DNA of 64,000 bases from assembly GCA_043390165.1 (NCBI GenBank), contig DAWERM010000001.1, forward strand, positions 124,001 to 188,000. Direction: 5' to 3'. How positions within the stretch are numbered: the stretch's first letter is position 1; each line of letters starts with the position of its first letter. Below, piece after piece: positions 7,801-16,618 of this stretch. A model generated the notes under the pieces. It ran no database searches, was not told the origin of the DNA, and was given only the letters and a program-made list of their open reading frames with translations. The DNA comes from Azoamicus viridis (GTDB taxonomy: Bacteria > Pseudomonadota > Gammaproteobacteria > UBA6186 > Azoamicaceae). Both the position numbers and the translations under genes were made by a program.

Positions 7801-9192
7801 TTATATTTCTTTAAGAAAAATTTCTATTTTATTATCTTTTAATTGTACGTTTAATTTTTTTAATTTATTTCTAATATTATCAGCTAATGTCCAATTTTTA
7901 AGTTTTCTGGCAACATTTCTTTTATGTATTAGTTTTTCTATTCGTTTTATATTTTTAATATTTCTATTATTTATATTTAAAAAGGTGGTTGGGCGCTCTT
8001 TTAAAATGCCTAGTATGTTACCTAGATGTTTTAGTAGTGTTATGAATTCATTTTTTTCATTATAATCTTTTGATTTATTGATTTCGTCTGCTATTTGGAA
8101 TAATATAGCTAATGCTTTAGGAGAGTTAAAATCGTTGTTTATGGCATTATAAAAATCTACTTCAAGTTTTGTTTTTGATATTTTATTTATTGTATTCAAT
8201 AATGTTTGTTTAGTCTCTGCTTTTGTTAAACTTTTATATAAGTTATTGAGTGAATGTTTTGCTTTATCGATGTTATTTTCTGAATATTCAATATTTTTTT
8301 TATAATGCGTTGATAGCATAAAGAACCTTAAGTATTCTTCATGTATATTTTTTACCATTCTTTTTATAGATATTGAGTTTTTTAAAGATTTTGACATTTT
8401 TGTATTTTTAATATTTACAAATCCTATGTGCATCCATATTTTTGCTAAATTTTTATTATTTATAGATTTATATTGTGCGAGTTCATTTTCATGATGTGGA
8501 AATAAGAGGTCTTTACCTCCTCCATGTATGTCTATTGTTTTTTTGAAATAATAATAAGACATTGCTACACATTCTGTATGCCATCCAGGCCTACCAATTC
8601 CCCATGGGGATTTCCATGAATTTTTTTTTGTATTTGATATTTTCCATAATGCAAAGTCTAAATTAGATTTTTTATTATTATTAATTTTAATTCTATTTAC
8701 AGGCATTACTCTTATTAAATTTTTATTTGATAGATTTCCGTAATTCTTGTTTTTTGATATGTTATAGTAGATATCGTTATTATACCCTTTGTATGCGTAA
8801 TTTTTTATCTTTAATTTATTTATGATTTCTATCATATTTTTTACAAAGTTGGTAGCTTTAGGTTCAAAAGTTGGTTCTATAATATTCAATTTTTTAAGAT
8901 CAGCATACATTTTGTATGTATATTTTTCTGATATTTTTTTTGTTGAAGTTTTTTTAATTAAAGCTTTATTGATTATTTTATCATCGATGTCTGTAATATT
9001 TCTTACAAAAATTATTTTATAATTTAATGTTTTGAAATATCTGATCACAAAATCAAAAAAAATAAATATTCTTGCATGTCCTATATGACAATAATCATGA
9101 ACTGTTACTCCACAAACGTATATTTTTATTGTGTTTTCTATGTTATAGAAGTATTCTTTTTTTTTTTCTAAAGTATTATAGATTTTTAACAT
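7801..9192 (-). CDS. cysS: cysteinyl-tRNA synthetase
   Basis: A class I aminoacyl-tRNA synthetase that charges tRNA-Cys, whose gene is at 18470. The HIGH motif reads HIGHAR near residue 36 and the KMSKS motif reads TKMSKSLKNS. The zinc site that selects cysteine is present as CGVTVHD, GWHTECVAMS and PHHENELAQ. The 463 residues match E. coli (461). It is convergent with cca, with only four bases between the stops and no hairpin. The reading frame is rich in Lys, Asn and Ile, in line with other minus-strand genes nearby. Confidence 0.97.
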   Translation of the reverse strand: MLKIYNTLEKKKEYFYNIENTIKIYVCGVTVHDYCHIGHARIFIFFDFVIRYFKTLNYKIIFVRNITDIDDKIINKALIKKTSTKKISEKYTYKMYADLKKLNIIEPTFEPKATNFVKNMIEIINKLKIKNYAYKGYNNDIYYNISKNKNYGNLSNKNLIRVMPVNRIKINNNKKSNLDFALWKISNTKKNSWKSPWGIGRPGWHTECVAMSYYYFKKTIDIHGGGKDLLFPHHENELAQYKSINNKNLAKIWMHIGFVNIKNTKMSKSLKNSISIKRMVKNIHEEYLRFFMLSTHYKKNIEYSENNIDKAKHSLNNLYKSLTKAETKQTLLNTINKISKTKLEVDFYNAINNDFNSPKALAILFQIADEINKSKDYNEKNEFITLLKHLGNILGILKERPTTFLNINNRNIKNIKRIEKLIHKRNVARKLKNWTLADNIRNKLKKLNVQLKDNKIEIFLKEI

Positions 9193-9282
9193 AATTTTTT
9201 ATCAATTTTATTATTTATTTAAGTTATATTTTTTCTTGGAAATAAATTGCTATTTGTGATAAAATGCTTATTTTACGTGTTT

Positions 9283-9969
9283 ATGGCAATGAATATACAT
9301 ATTTTAGAGTTAAGAGATAGAATTATATATTGTATAATATTTATTATTAGCGTGTTTTCGGTGTTGTTTTATTATTCTGATGTTATTTATGATTTGTTTT
9401 CTATTCCTTTATTAAGACAATTACCAGGTGGTAGTAGTTTAATTGCAACACAAGTTACATCTACATTTTTAGTTCCATTTAAACTATCAATAAATTTATC
9501 TTTTTTGCTTAGTGTTCCATATGTAATATTTCATATATGGAGTTTTATTGCACCTGGTTTATATAAAAATGAAAAAGCATTAGTCTTTCCATTTATAATA
9601 TTAAGTATAATTCTGTTTTTTGTAGGTCTTGTTTTTTCTTTTTGTATAATTTGTCCACTTGCTTTGAGTTTTTTTGTCAATATTTCACCGGCTAATGTTT
9701 CCGTAATGACGGATATAACTAGTTATATGGATTTTATGTTTAGTATAACGTTTGCTTGCGGAGTTGCTTTTCAAGTTCCTATTGTAATTCATTTTGTAAT
9801 TAAATTAGGACTAATTACTAAGGAAGAGTTTTCTAACAAGAGGTCTTACATTATTATATTTGCTTTTGTATTGGGAATGTTATTAACTCCGCCTGATGTC
9901 ATTTCCCAAATATTGCTTGCTATTCCAATATGGTTGCTATTTGAATTTGGATTATTTGTATCTAAATAG
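9283..9969 (+). CDS. tatC: Tat translocase subunit TatC
   Basis: TatC is the six-helix membrane receptor of the twin-arginine export pathway for folded proteins. The cytoplasmic N-terminus reads HILELRDRI, the usual hallmark. FWSFIAPGLY-like IWSFIAPGLYKNEK after the second helix and the late AFVLGMLLTPPD motif confirm it. The product is about 228 residues from ATG 9283; ATG 9289 is equally possible and a TTG at 9247 less so, since none has a good Shine-Dalgarno. The likely client in this window is the Rieske protein PetA. tatA and tatB are not here. The gene ends just before a strong hairpin shared with the convergent translocase gene. Confidence 0.95.
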   Translation: MAMNIHILELRDRIIYCIIFIISVFSVLFYYSDVIYDLFSIPLLRQLPGGSSLIATQVTSTFLVPFKLSINLSFLLSVPYVIFHIWSFIAPGLYKNEKALVFPFIILSIILFFVGLVFSFCIICPLALSFFVNISPANVSVMTDITSYMDFMFSITFACGVAFQVPIVIHFVIKLGLITKEEFSNKRSYIIIFAFVLGMLLTPPDVISQILLAIPIWLLFEFGLFVSK

Positions 9970-9970
9970 T

Positions 9971-10000
9971 AGGGTTATAAAAAATTATTTTTATAACCCT
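9971..10000. terminator. bidirectional hairpin terminator between tatC and tlc
   Basis: A perfect 13-bp inverted repeat (arms 9971-9983 and 9988-10000, outermost pairs AGGG/CCCT, loop ATTA) lies between two convergent genes. The arm ends in a run of A before the loop and T after it, and AATTTTT follows on the plus strand, so it can end transcription from both sides. Confidence 0.75.
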
Positions 10001-10005
10001 AATTT

Positions 10006-11577
10006 TTAAGATTGTTGTTTTTTTAATTTATCTTCAGCAATTCTTTTATCTGTCCATTTTTTTACTCTAACACTTAGGAATCTAACTGATACAACCCATG
10101 CTAAAGCTACTATAAAGAATACGAAAAATGAAATATGTGCTATAGACAATACGTTTGTTGTAGCCATCATTGCTAATAATGTGCTTTGTACAAATGCACC
10201 ACCAGCTTTGCCAGCTCTGCCGCCTATTACATCTACAGCTGCTTTGCCTTTAGTTTTAAGTTCATCATCTAACGGAATGTATGCCATTTCTTTTGTTGGG
10301 TCAAATAGCGAGTATTTTACTACTTTTGATATTATTACAATAGCTGCTCCTAGAAATGTAGCTGCTTCTACTGGGGTAGTTCCAATTCCTGATAAGGTAT
10401 TTATTACTAGTTCTTTTATTAAAGAGATATCATTTGATAATATAAAACAGAAGAAGATAGTTCCTCCTACAAGAATAACAAATGGCGTTATTACTGCAGC
10501 TGTGAACCAGCTTACAATTCTTAGTATATTTGAACCGATAAATAAACTGAATAAAATAGTAATAATCCCTGATATTGTTGAATAATTTCCCATAAATGCA
10601 TTATATCCGCCTTTATCTCCAGCGTAATAGAATTTTAATTGTTCTTTCCATTGTACTTCAACTAAGTTTATTGTTACACCGTATGCCATTATTAATAAAG
10701 CTATTAATCCTAATTCTTTTGATAATCCGATTATTCTTATGCTTTCCATTAGTCCAGGTTTGTTTTTCTTTTTCTTTTCAGTTTTTTCCAATTTTTCTTT
10801 ATTTGCGCCATCGTAGTATTTTGGATTTGTTAAAACATGCATATTTGTCCATCTATATATGTACATTGCTACAAATCCCATTATAACAACGGTTCCCATT
10901 AAAAAATACAATGACCATTTCCATGGATCTACAGGGAAATAAACTTTTATTCCAGTTGAACAAAATCTAACGACTTGCCCAGATAATATCAATGATACAT
11001 TACCTACTACCACAAATAAACCATAAAAGCGTTTTGACTCGTTAATTCTTACTATTTCATTAGCAAATTGCCAAAACATAAGAGCTATCATTGCGCTGCC
11101 CCATATTTCTGATAATACGTAAAATAAAGAATATGACCAAAACCCAGCTATACTTATAAAACCGCTAAATGTAGGATAATTTGCATTAAGTTGGTTTATT
11201 GTATTTTGAGATGGGTGTAATGCATCAAAATTAGGATAGATTATAAATGCGAATGCTGCAAAAAATATTAAGAATGGTGTAACAACTGCGTAAAATACTT
11301 TTTCTCTTTCTAGAATATTACATAATTTTGCGTATATTATGACGAACGCTATAGCAGCCGGTGTTACGCAGTAAAATTTTAAAAACGGGATCACTCCAGC
11401 ACCAGCTGCGTTTACGACTAATGTGTCTTTAGTATCTCTTAATAATGTGTAGTTAAATAGAATACTAAACATTATTAAACCTAGTGGTAAAAATTTTTTT
11501 AATTCATAATTATGAATTGGCCAAAGTAGTTTGCGCCAACGGCTAAACTCAGGTTGGTTAATTGTGTTATCTGACAT
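10006..11577 (-). CDS. tlc: ATP/ADP translocase (nucleotide transporter, NTT family)
   Basis: This carrier belongs to the NTT/AAA family of obligate intracellular bacteria and plastids, which exchanges ATP for ADP across the inner membrane. About 11-12 hydrophobic helices, the N-terminal FNYTLLRDTKDTLVV motif with its conserved charged residues, SKELGLIAL, EVQWKEQLK and the late DPTKEMAYIPLDDELKTKGK motif are family features. The 523-residue length is typical. ATG 11577 is chosen because AGGAG lies eight bases upstream; seven extra codons are possible. Direction of transport cannot be read from sequence: with a retained bc1 complex, ATP export to the host is plausible, import is the rule in Rickettsia and Chlamydia. 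It is preceded by its own promoter and ended by a strong hairpin. Confidence 0.96.
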   Translation of the reverse strand: MSDNTINQPEFSRWRKLLWPIHNYELKKFLPLGLIMFSILFNYTLLRDTKDTLVVNAAGAGVIPFLKFYCVTPAAIAFVIIYAKLCNILEREKVFYAVVTPFLIFFAAFAFIIYPNFDALHPSQNTINQLNANYPTFSGFISIAGFWSYSLFYVLSEIWGSAMIALMFWQFANEIVRINESKRFYGLFVVVGNVSLILSGQVVRFCSTGIKVYFPVDPWKWSLYFLMGTVVIMGFVAMYIYRWTNMHVLTNPKYYDGANKEKLEKTEKKKKNKPGLMESIRIIGLSKELGLIALLIMAYGVTINLVEVQWKEQLKFYYAGDKGGYNAFMGNYSTISGIITILFSLFIGSNILRIVSWFTAAVITPFVILVGGTIFFCFILSNDISLIKELVINTLSGIGTTPVEAATFLGAAIVIISKVVKYSLFDPTKEMAYIPLDDELKTKGKAAVDVIGGRAGKAGGAFVQSTLLAMMATTNVLSIAHISFFVFFIVALAWVVSVRFLSVRVKKWTDKRIAEDKLKKQQS

Positions 11578-11612
11578 ATTGATTACTCCTATTTTCAAAT
11601 GTAGAAAATCAA

Positions 11613-11641
11613 ATTATACTAATAAAAAATATTAACTACAA
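11613..11641 (-). promoter_or_regulatory. possible promoter of the ATP/ADP translocase gene
   Basis: TTGTAG (11636-11641) and a perfect TATAAT (11613-11618) are spaced by 17 bases on the minus strand. Transcription would begin about 29 bases before the AGGAG-preceded ATG at 11577. The -35 match is only partial. Confidence 0.4.
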
Positions 11642-11826
11642 TATTATTTAAATGTGGCTATAAATTATTTTTATTAATATGTATTTAAATATTTTCAATT
11701 TGTTTATGACTTTATATGGTGGTGTTTTTATTTTTTTATTTTTATTATTAATGTATAATGCTTTAAAATTTTTATTTTTATATAATATTTTCTTGTTAAT
11801 AATTTTTTATTTAGTTTAGTTTTATT

Positions 11827-13125
11827 ATGAGTTTAAATTTATCGGATAGTGTTGGGATGGATGATTTAAAAAAAAGATTATTCTTTGTAGTTTTTATTTT
11901 AATTATCTATAGAGCAGGGGCACATATACCTGTACCATTAATAGAAGTCAGTAGAGTTATGAATGCTTTTTCTGATGAAAGCAGTGGGATATTTAGTTTA
12001 TTTAATCTATTTTCAGGTGGAGCATTATCTAAAGTTACGATATTTTCTCTAGGCATAATGCCTTATATTTCAGCTTCTATAGTTATGCAGCTTTTATCTA
12101 CTGTATGGGAACCTATGGAAAAATTAAAAAAAGAAGGCGATATTGGCAGAAGAAAAATATCTGAATATACTAGGTATTTTACTGTTATTTTGTCTACTTT
12201 TCAAGCTATTGCTATGGCAAGGTTTATGGTTGGCATTAGTGTAATAGATAATATGAATGTAATTTACTATTTTTTAATTGTTATTACTCTTGTTGTTGGG
12301 ACGATGTTTTTAATGTGGTTAGGTGAACAGATAACTGAAAATGGTATTGGAAATGGAATATCTTTAATAATATTTACAAGTATAGTTTCAAATATTCCGA
12401 GAACAACTGTAACTACATTAGAAAAAGTAAGACAAGGAGAGATAAATGTAGTTTTTTTATTATTTTTTTTAATTTTATTGTGTGGGGTGATTTTTTTTGT
12501 TGTCTTTATTGAGAGAGCTCAACGTAAAATTATAGTTAATTACGCAAGAAGACAGCAAGGAAGGAAAATGTATGCTGCACAGAGTACTTATTTACCGTTA
12601 AAAATTAATATGTCTGGTGTTATTCCTCCAATATTTGCTTCTAGTGTGATATTATTTCCTGTAACATTGATACAATGGTTAGATAATTCTTCTACCAATT
12701 TATTTTTAAATAATGTAAAATTGTTGATATCTCCTGGTAAGCCTTTGTATATTATGGTTTTTGGATTTTCGATAGTGTTTTTTTGTTTTTTTTATACGTC
12801 GTTGATTTTTAATTCTAATGATACAGCTGAAAATCTTAAAAAGTCTGGTGGCTTTATTTCTGGTATAAGACCAGGAGATCAAACAGCACATTATATAAGT
12901 AAGATTGTTGCTAAATTAACAACAATAGGAGCTTTGTATTTAGTTATAGTTTCTTTATTGCCTGAGTTTTTGATATTATTTACAAATATTCCATTTTATT
13001 TTGGCGGAACTTCTATACTTATAATTGTTGTTGTTGTTATGGATTTTATATCTCAAATTCAGACTAAATTGATATCTTATCAGTATGATGGATTGATGAA
13101 AAAATCAAAATTGAAAGGATTCTAG
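11827..13125 (+). CDS. secY: preprotein translocase channel subunit SecY
   Basis: SecY forms the protein-conducting channel of the inner membrane. All ten helices are recognisable, beginning with LKKRLFFVVFILIIYRAGAH, with LFSGGALSKVTIFSLGIMPY forming the plug and helix 2b region, the VIFIERAQRKI-like FIERAQRKI cytoplasmic loop, and SGVIPPIFASS in helix 7. Length (432) is near E. coli's 443. It starts the remaining tail of the spc operon, directly followed by rpmJ and the alpha operon; the rest of S10/spc is not in this window. It is divergent from the translocase gene over 249 bp, with a TATAAT at 11754-11759. Confidence 0.98.
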   Translation: MSLNLSDSVGMDDLKKRLFFVVFILIIYRAGAHIPVPLIEVSRVMNAFSDESSGIFSLFNLFSGGALSKVTIFSLGIMPYISASIVMQLLSTVWEPMEKLKKEGDIGRRKISEYTRYFTVILSTFQAIAMARFMVGISVIDNMNVIYYFLIVITLVVGTMFLMWLGEQITENGIGNGISLIIFTSIVSNIPRTTVTTLEKVRQGEINVVFLLFFLILLCGVIFFVVFIERAQRKIIVNYARRQQGRKMYAAQSTYLPLKINMSGVIPPIFASSVILFPVTLIQWLDNSSTNLFLNNVKLLISPGKPLYIMVFGFSIVFFCFFYTSLIFNSNDTAENLKKSGGFISGIRPGDQTAHYISKIVAKLTTIGALYLVIVSLLPEFLILFTNIPFYFGGTSILIIVVVVMDFISQIQTKLISYQYDGLMKKSKLKGF

Positions 13126-13146
13126 TTATATATAGGTGTATTAAAA

Positions 13147-13260
13147 ATGAAAGTTAGAGCATCAGTTAAGAAAATTTGTAAAAATTGTATTTTTGTTAGA
13201 AGAAATGGAAGACTTAGGGTAATTTGTGTTAATTCAAAGCATAAACAAAGGCAAGGTTAG
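13147..13260 (+). CDS. rpmJ: 50S ribosomal protein bL36
   Basis: A 37-residue protein, MKVRASVKKICKNC onward, between secY and rpsM as usual. Cys11, Cys14, Cys27 and His32 form the zinc ribbon, so this is the zinc-binding form of L36. It binds 23S rRNA late in 50S assembly. The start is the only ATG in frame, 21 bp after the secY stop. No clear Shine-Dalgarno is seen before it, so translation may depend on reinitiation after secY. Confidence 0.96.
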   Translation: MKVRASVKKICKNCIFVRRNGRLRVICVNSKHKQRQG

Positions 13261-13289
13261 TTTTTGGATTTTTTTTGGAGATATTTATA

Positions 13290-13640
13290 ATGGTTAGAAT
13301 TTCTGGTGTTGTTTTACCACAAAATAAACATATAGTTTTTGCATTGAGAGAAATATATGGAATAGGGAGGACTTGTTCAATTTATATTTGTAAAAAAGCT
13401 AAAATTTCTCCTTCTGTAAAGGTTTCTGGGTTAAATGAAGAGTCTTTTTTTAAATTACAACAAATTGTTAATGAATTTGAAGTGGAAGGAGATTTGAGAA
13501 GGCGTGTGGCAATTAACGTAAAGCGTTTGAGGGATATAAAGTGTTATAAGGGAATTAGGCATAAGTTAGGGTTACCTGTTAGAGGACAAAGGACGCGCAC
13601 AAATGCTAAAACTAGAAAGAGAAGTAAACGTAAAAAATAA
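13290..13640 (+). CDS. rpsM: 30S ribosomal protein uS13
   Basis: The 116-residue protein begins MVRISGVVLPQNKHI and carries the GIGRT motif of the helix-hairpin-helix, the RRRVAINVKRLRDI region, and the conserved basic tail GLPVRGQRTRTNAKTRK that contacts the P-site tRNA and the subunit bridge. ATG 13290 is preceded by GGAG nine bases upstream; an earlier ATG five codons back gives a non-conserved extension. It follows rpmJ by 29 bp and precedes rpsK, the normal alpha-operon order. Confidence 0.98.
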   Translation: MVRISGVVLPQNKHIVFALREIYGIGRTCSIYICKKAKISPSVKVSGLNEESFFKLQQIVNEFEVEGDLRRRVAINVKRLRDIKCYKGIRHKLGLPVRGQRTRTNAKTRKRSKRKK

Positions 13641-13655
13641 TTTTTTGAGGTTTAA

Positions 13656-14042
13656 ATGAATAAAAGGAAAAATGTTTCTAAAAAGAGTAAAAAAACGGTT
13701 TTAAATGGTAAAATTTATGTGCAAGCATCTTATAATAATACTTTGATTTATATTACGGATCTTAGTGGAGATACTTTAGTTTGGAAGACAGCAGGAAGTG
13801 AAGGATTCAAAGGATCTAAAAAAAGCACTCCGTATGCTGCGCAAATGGCAGCGAAGTCAGCTGCTAAAAGCGCAAAGGATTTGTATAATATGTCTACAGT
13901 TGAGATTTATGTTAAAGGTCCAGGTCCTGGTAGAGAAGCTGCTATTAGGGGTGTTTCTAATTATTTAAAAATTACTTATATAGCTGATATTACGAGTATT
14001 CCGCACAATGGATGTCGTCCTTCAAAAGAACGTAGAGTATAG
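13656..14042 (+). CDS. rpsK: 30S ribosomal protein uS11
   Basis: The 128-residue protein shows the S11 core: VQASYNNTLIYITDLSGDT, SEGFKGSKKSTPYAAQMA, VEIYVKGPGPGREAAIR and the C-terminal ITSIPHNGCRPSKERRV. It sits in the 30S platform near the Shine-Dalgarno helix. It follows rpsM by 15 bp with TTGAGG as ribosome-binding site and is followed by rpsD seven bases after its stop. Confidence 0.98.
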   Translation: MNKRKNVSKKSKKTVLNGKIYVQASYNNTLIYITDLSGDTLVWKTAGSEGFKGSKKSTPYAAQMAAKSAAKSAKDLYNMSTVEIYVKGPGPGREAAIRGVSNYLKITYIADITSIPHNGCRPSKERRV

Positions 14043-14049
14043 GGGTTTT

Positions 14050-14688
14050 ATGGCACGGTTTTTTAAATCAGATTGCAAAATGTCAAGAAGAGTAGGAATG
14101 GATTTAGGTTTAAAAAGTAATAGAGGGAGGGATATATCAAGCAAGTGTAAGCTAAAAGTTTATCCTGGGCAGCATGGCAGTAAAAGGAAGCGTATTGGAA
14201 GTAATTATTCTGCGCAATTAAATGCTAAACAAACTATTAAGTATACTTATGGACTTTTAGAGAAGCAGTTTAGACATTTTCATTATAGAGTTTCTAGAGA
14301 AAAAGGTTCTACTGGTGAGCTTCTTTTAAAATTATTAGAATCAAGGTTGGATAATGTTGTATATCGTATGGGTTATGCTTCTACTAGAGCTGAAGCAAGA
14401 CAACTTGTAACTCACAAGGCTATAATTGTAGCTTGTTCTTTAGGAGAGCGAGTTGTATCTATTCCTTCGTATAAAGTTAGTCCTGGTGATATTATAAAAA
14501 TTAGGCATGGTAGCAAAGTTCAAATAAGGATAATTGAATCTTTGAAATTTTCAGAAAAAGTTGGGTTTGTTGATTGGGTTAATGTTGATATTAAAAATAT
14601 GTCTGGAATTTTTATTAGAGTTCCTGATAGAAAAGAATTATCGGCAGATATTAATGAGCAATTGGTAGTAGAATTATATACTAAATAG
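14050..14688 (+). CDS. rpsD: 30S ribosomal protein uS4
   Basis: A primary 16S rRNA-binding protein that nucleates 30S assembly. From ATG 14050, with AGGGG just upstream, the product is 212 residues and begins MARFFKSDCKMSRR. The VYPGQHGSKRKR segment and the S4 RNA-binding domain (ESRLDNVVYRMGYASTRAEARQ, then VSPGDII) are clear. A reading 14 codons longer would overlap rpsK and adds nothing conserved. In E. coli S4 represses the alpha operon by binding its leader; the leader structure was not recognisable here. Confidence 0.98.
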   Translation: MARFFKSDCKMSRRVGMDLGLKSNRGRDISSKCKLKVYPGQHGSKRKRIGSNYSAQLNAKQTIKYTYGLLEKQFRHFHYRVSREKGSTGELLLKLLESRLDNVVYRMGYASTRAEARQLVTHKAIIVACSLGERVVSIPSYKVSPGDIIKIRHGSKVQIRIIESLKFSEKVGFVDWVNVDIKNMSGIFIRVPDRKELSADINEQLVVELYTK

Positions 14689-14703
14689 TGAGGAATTATA
14701 GAG

Positions 14704-15708
14704 ATGTCTAATTTTATTAATAATTTTTTTAAACCTAAGTTAGTAGATATTAATGAGAAAGACAAATATAACATAACTGTGACTTTAGAACCATTAGAAA
14801 GGGGTTTTGGACATACATTAGGCAATTCTTTACGTAGAGTTTTGCTATCATCTATTCCTGGATGTGCTGTTGTTGAAGCTAAAATATCTGGAGTTTTGCA
14901 TGAATTCAAGTCTAAGGATGGAGTTTATGAAGATGTTATAGATATCTTGCTTAATTTGGGAGAAATTCAATTTTGCTTAGATGGTAGAGATAAAGTTGAG
15001 TTAACTTTATTAAAAAAGGGACATGGAAAAGTTTTGGCTGGAGATTTTATTTTGCCTAATGATGTTAAAATAATGAATCCAGATTATGTATTAGCCAACA
15101 TTGATTCATCAGGGGAATTACAAATAGATATTCGTGTTGCGAGAGGAAGAGGCTATAGGTCGGCTTATAGTAATTTATCTGTCAGTAAAGAAAACTTAAT
15201 AGGATGGTTGCAATTGGATGCATCTTTTAGTCCTGTTAATAGAGTTGCATATAAAGTTGAAAATGCTAGAGTAGTTAATCGTACAGATTTGGATAAATTA
15301 ATTATTGATATTAGTACAAATGGTACTGTAAGTGCTTTTGAGGTTTTGCATTTAGCTGCAAAAATTTTAACTGATCAATTATCTGTTTTTATAAATCATG
15401 AAGATGAAAAAAAAGATGAGATTTTTTCAATAGAAGATGAGATTAATCCTGAATTGTTAAAGACTGTTGATAATTTAGAATTGACAGTTAGATCAGCTAA
15501 TTGTTTAAAAGCTGAGAACATTTATTATATAGGAGATTTAATTGGAAAAAGTGAATTTGAGTTATTGAAGATGCCTAATTTAGGAAAGAAATCTTTAACA
15601 GAAATAAAGAATATTTTGTTTTCTAGGGGTTTAACATTAGGAATGAAAATTGACAATTGGGACAAAATATTAGAAAAACATAAAAGTAAAAAGTTTTTAA
15701 GTAATTAG
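14704..15708 (+). CDS. rpoA: RNA polymerase alpha subunit
   Basis: The 334-residue protein has the dimerising N-terminal domain (TLEPLERGFGHTLGNSLRRVLLSS near residue 30) and, after a short acidic linker around 235-250, a complete C-terminal domain with LTVRSANCLKAENI, which carries the Arg and Asn residues that contact UP-element DNA and activators in E. coli. Retention of this domain suggests that promoter-upstream contacts still matter here. It lies between rpsD and rplQ in the standard alpha-operon order, 15 bp after rpsD. Confidence 0.98.
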   Translation: MSNFINNFFKPKLVDINEKDKYNITVTLEPLERGFGHTLGNSLRRVLLSSIPGCAVVEAKISGVLHEFKSKDGVYEDVIDILLNLGEIQFCLDGRDKVELTLLKKGHGKVLAGDFILPNDVKIMNPDYVLANIDSSGELQIDIRVARGRGYRSAYSNLSVSKENLIGWLQLDASFSPVNRVAYKVENARVVNRTDLDKLIIDISTNGTVSAFEVLHLAAKILTDQLSVFINHEDEKKDEIFSIEDEINPELLKTVDNLELTVRSANCLKAENIYYIGDLIGKSEFELLKMPNLGKKSLTEIKNILFSRGLTLGMKIDNWDKILEKHKSKKFLSN

Positions 15709-15727
15709 TTACATGAGATAGATAGTT

Positions 15728-16099
15728 ATGCGACATAAAAATAGTGGTAGGTACTTGAATAGAACTGGCAGTCATAGAAGAGCAATGTTTTATAATATGT
15801 CTAGAGATCTTATAAAATATGAGTCTATAAAAACCACTCTACCTAAAGCAAAAGAATTAAGAATGTATTTGGAGCCATTGATGTCAATTGCTAAAGTTGA
15901 CAATGTTACAAATAGAAGGGCTGTTTTTTCTAGAATAAGAGATAAAAAGATAGTTAATAAATTATTTACAAATTTGGCAATACGATATCTAAATAGGCCA
16001 GGTGGTTATCTTAGAATAATTAAATATAAACATCGAGTTGGGGATTCAGCTGTTTTAGCAATAATTGAACTTGTTGATAAAAAGCAATCAAATATTTGA
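15728..16099 (+). CDS. rplQ: 50S ribosomal protein bL17
   Basis: The 123-residue protein begins MRHKNSGRYLNRTGSHRRAM and contains LYESIKTTLPKAKELR-like YESIKTTLPKAKELR and the RPGGYLRIIK segment, all diagnostic of L17, which lies near the peptide exit tunnel. E. coli L17 has 127 residues. It closes the alpha operon, 19 bp after rpoA. The next gene, tadA, starts 41 bp downstream and may share the transcript. Confidence 0.98.
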   Translation: MRHKNSGRYLNRTGSHRRAMFYNMSRDLIKYESIKTTLPKAKELRMYLEPLMSIAKVDNVTNRRAVFSRIRDKKIVNKLFTNLAIRYLNRPGGYLRIIKYKHRVGDSAVLAIIELVDKKQSNI

Positions 16100-16140
16100 A
16101 GGTATATGTGAGATTGCATTTTATATAACTTAGATTTGTT

Positions 16141-16611
16141 TTGAAAAACGATTATTCTTTATTTAATTATGATGAATATTGGATGAGGCGTGCTTTATTT
16201 TTTGCGTATAAAGCGTATTCTTTTTCCGAAGTTCCTGTCGGAGCTGTTTTGGTAATGGATAATATTGAGGTCGGTAGTGGTTTTAATTTCACTATTTCTA
16301 GTACAGATCCTAGCTCTCATGCTGAAATAAATTGTCTAAGATATAGCTCATTGAATTTATCAAATTATAGATTAATGAATTCTACTTTATATGTCACATT
16401 GGAACCATGTTTGATGTGTATAGGAGCTATATTAATAGCAAGAGTAAAGCGCGTTGTTTATGGGGCAAATAACATTAAGGTATACACTAAAAATAGTACA
16501 CTGAATAATATAAAGTTTTCAAATCCATTCCATAAAATTAGCTTTATGGGTGGTATTTTAGCTAGTGAATCGGCATATTTATTAAATTTATTTTTCATAG
16601 ATAAAAGGTAA
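16141..16611 (+). CDS. tadA: tRNA-specific adenosine deaminase TadA
   Basis: TadA deaminates A34 to inosine in tRNA-Arg(ACG), whose gene is at 3192. The zinc-binding cytidine-deaminase fold is intact: His60 and Glu62 in SSHAEINCL, Cys90 and Cys93 in EPCLMCIGA. The N-terminal DEYWMRRAL matches the HEYWMRHAL segment of the E. coli protein, so the frame must begin upstream of the first internal ATG; the TTG at 16141 is the best candidate and gives 156 residues against 167 in E. coli. There is no good Shine-Dalgarno. It is convergent with nfuA, seven bases apart. Confidence 0.93.
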   Translation: MKNDYSLFNYDEYWMRRALFFAYKAYSFSEVPVGAVLVMDNIEVGSGFNFTISSTDPSSHAEINCLRYSSLNLSNYRLMNSTLYVTLEPCLMCIGAILIARVKRVVYGANNIKVYTKNSTLNNIKFSNPFHKISFMGGILASESAYLLNLFFIDKR

Positions 16612-16618
16612 ATAAATA

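Noticed and set aside
14520..14909. Open frame of 129 codons on the minus strand across rpsD/rpoA
   Set aside because: Spans the junction of two certain genes on the opposite strand and shows no family features.
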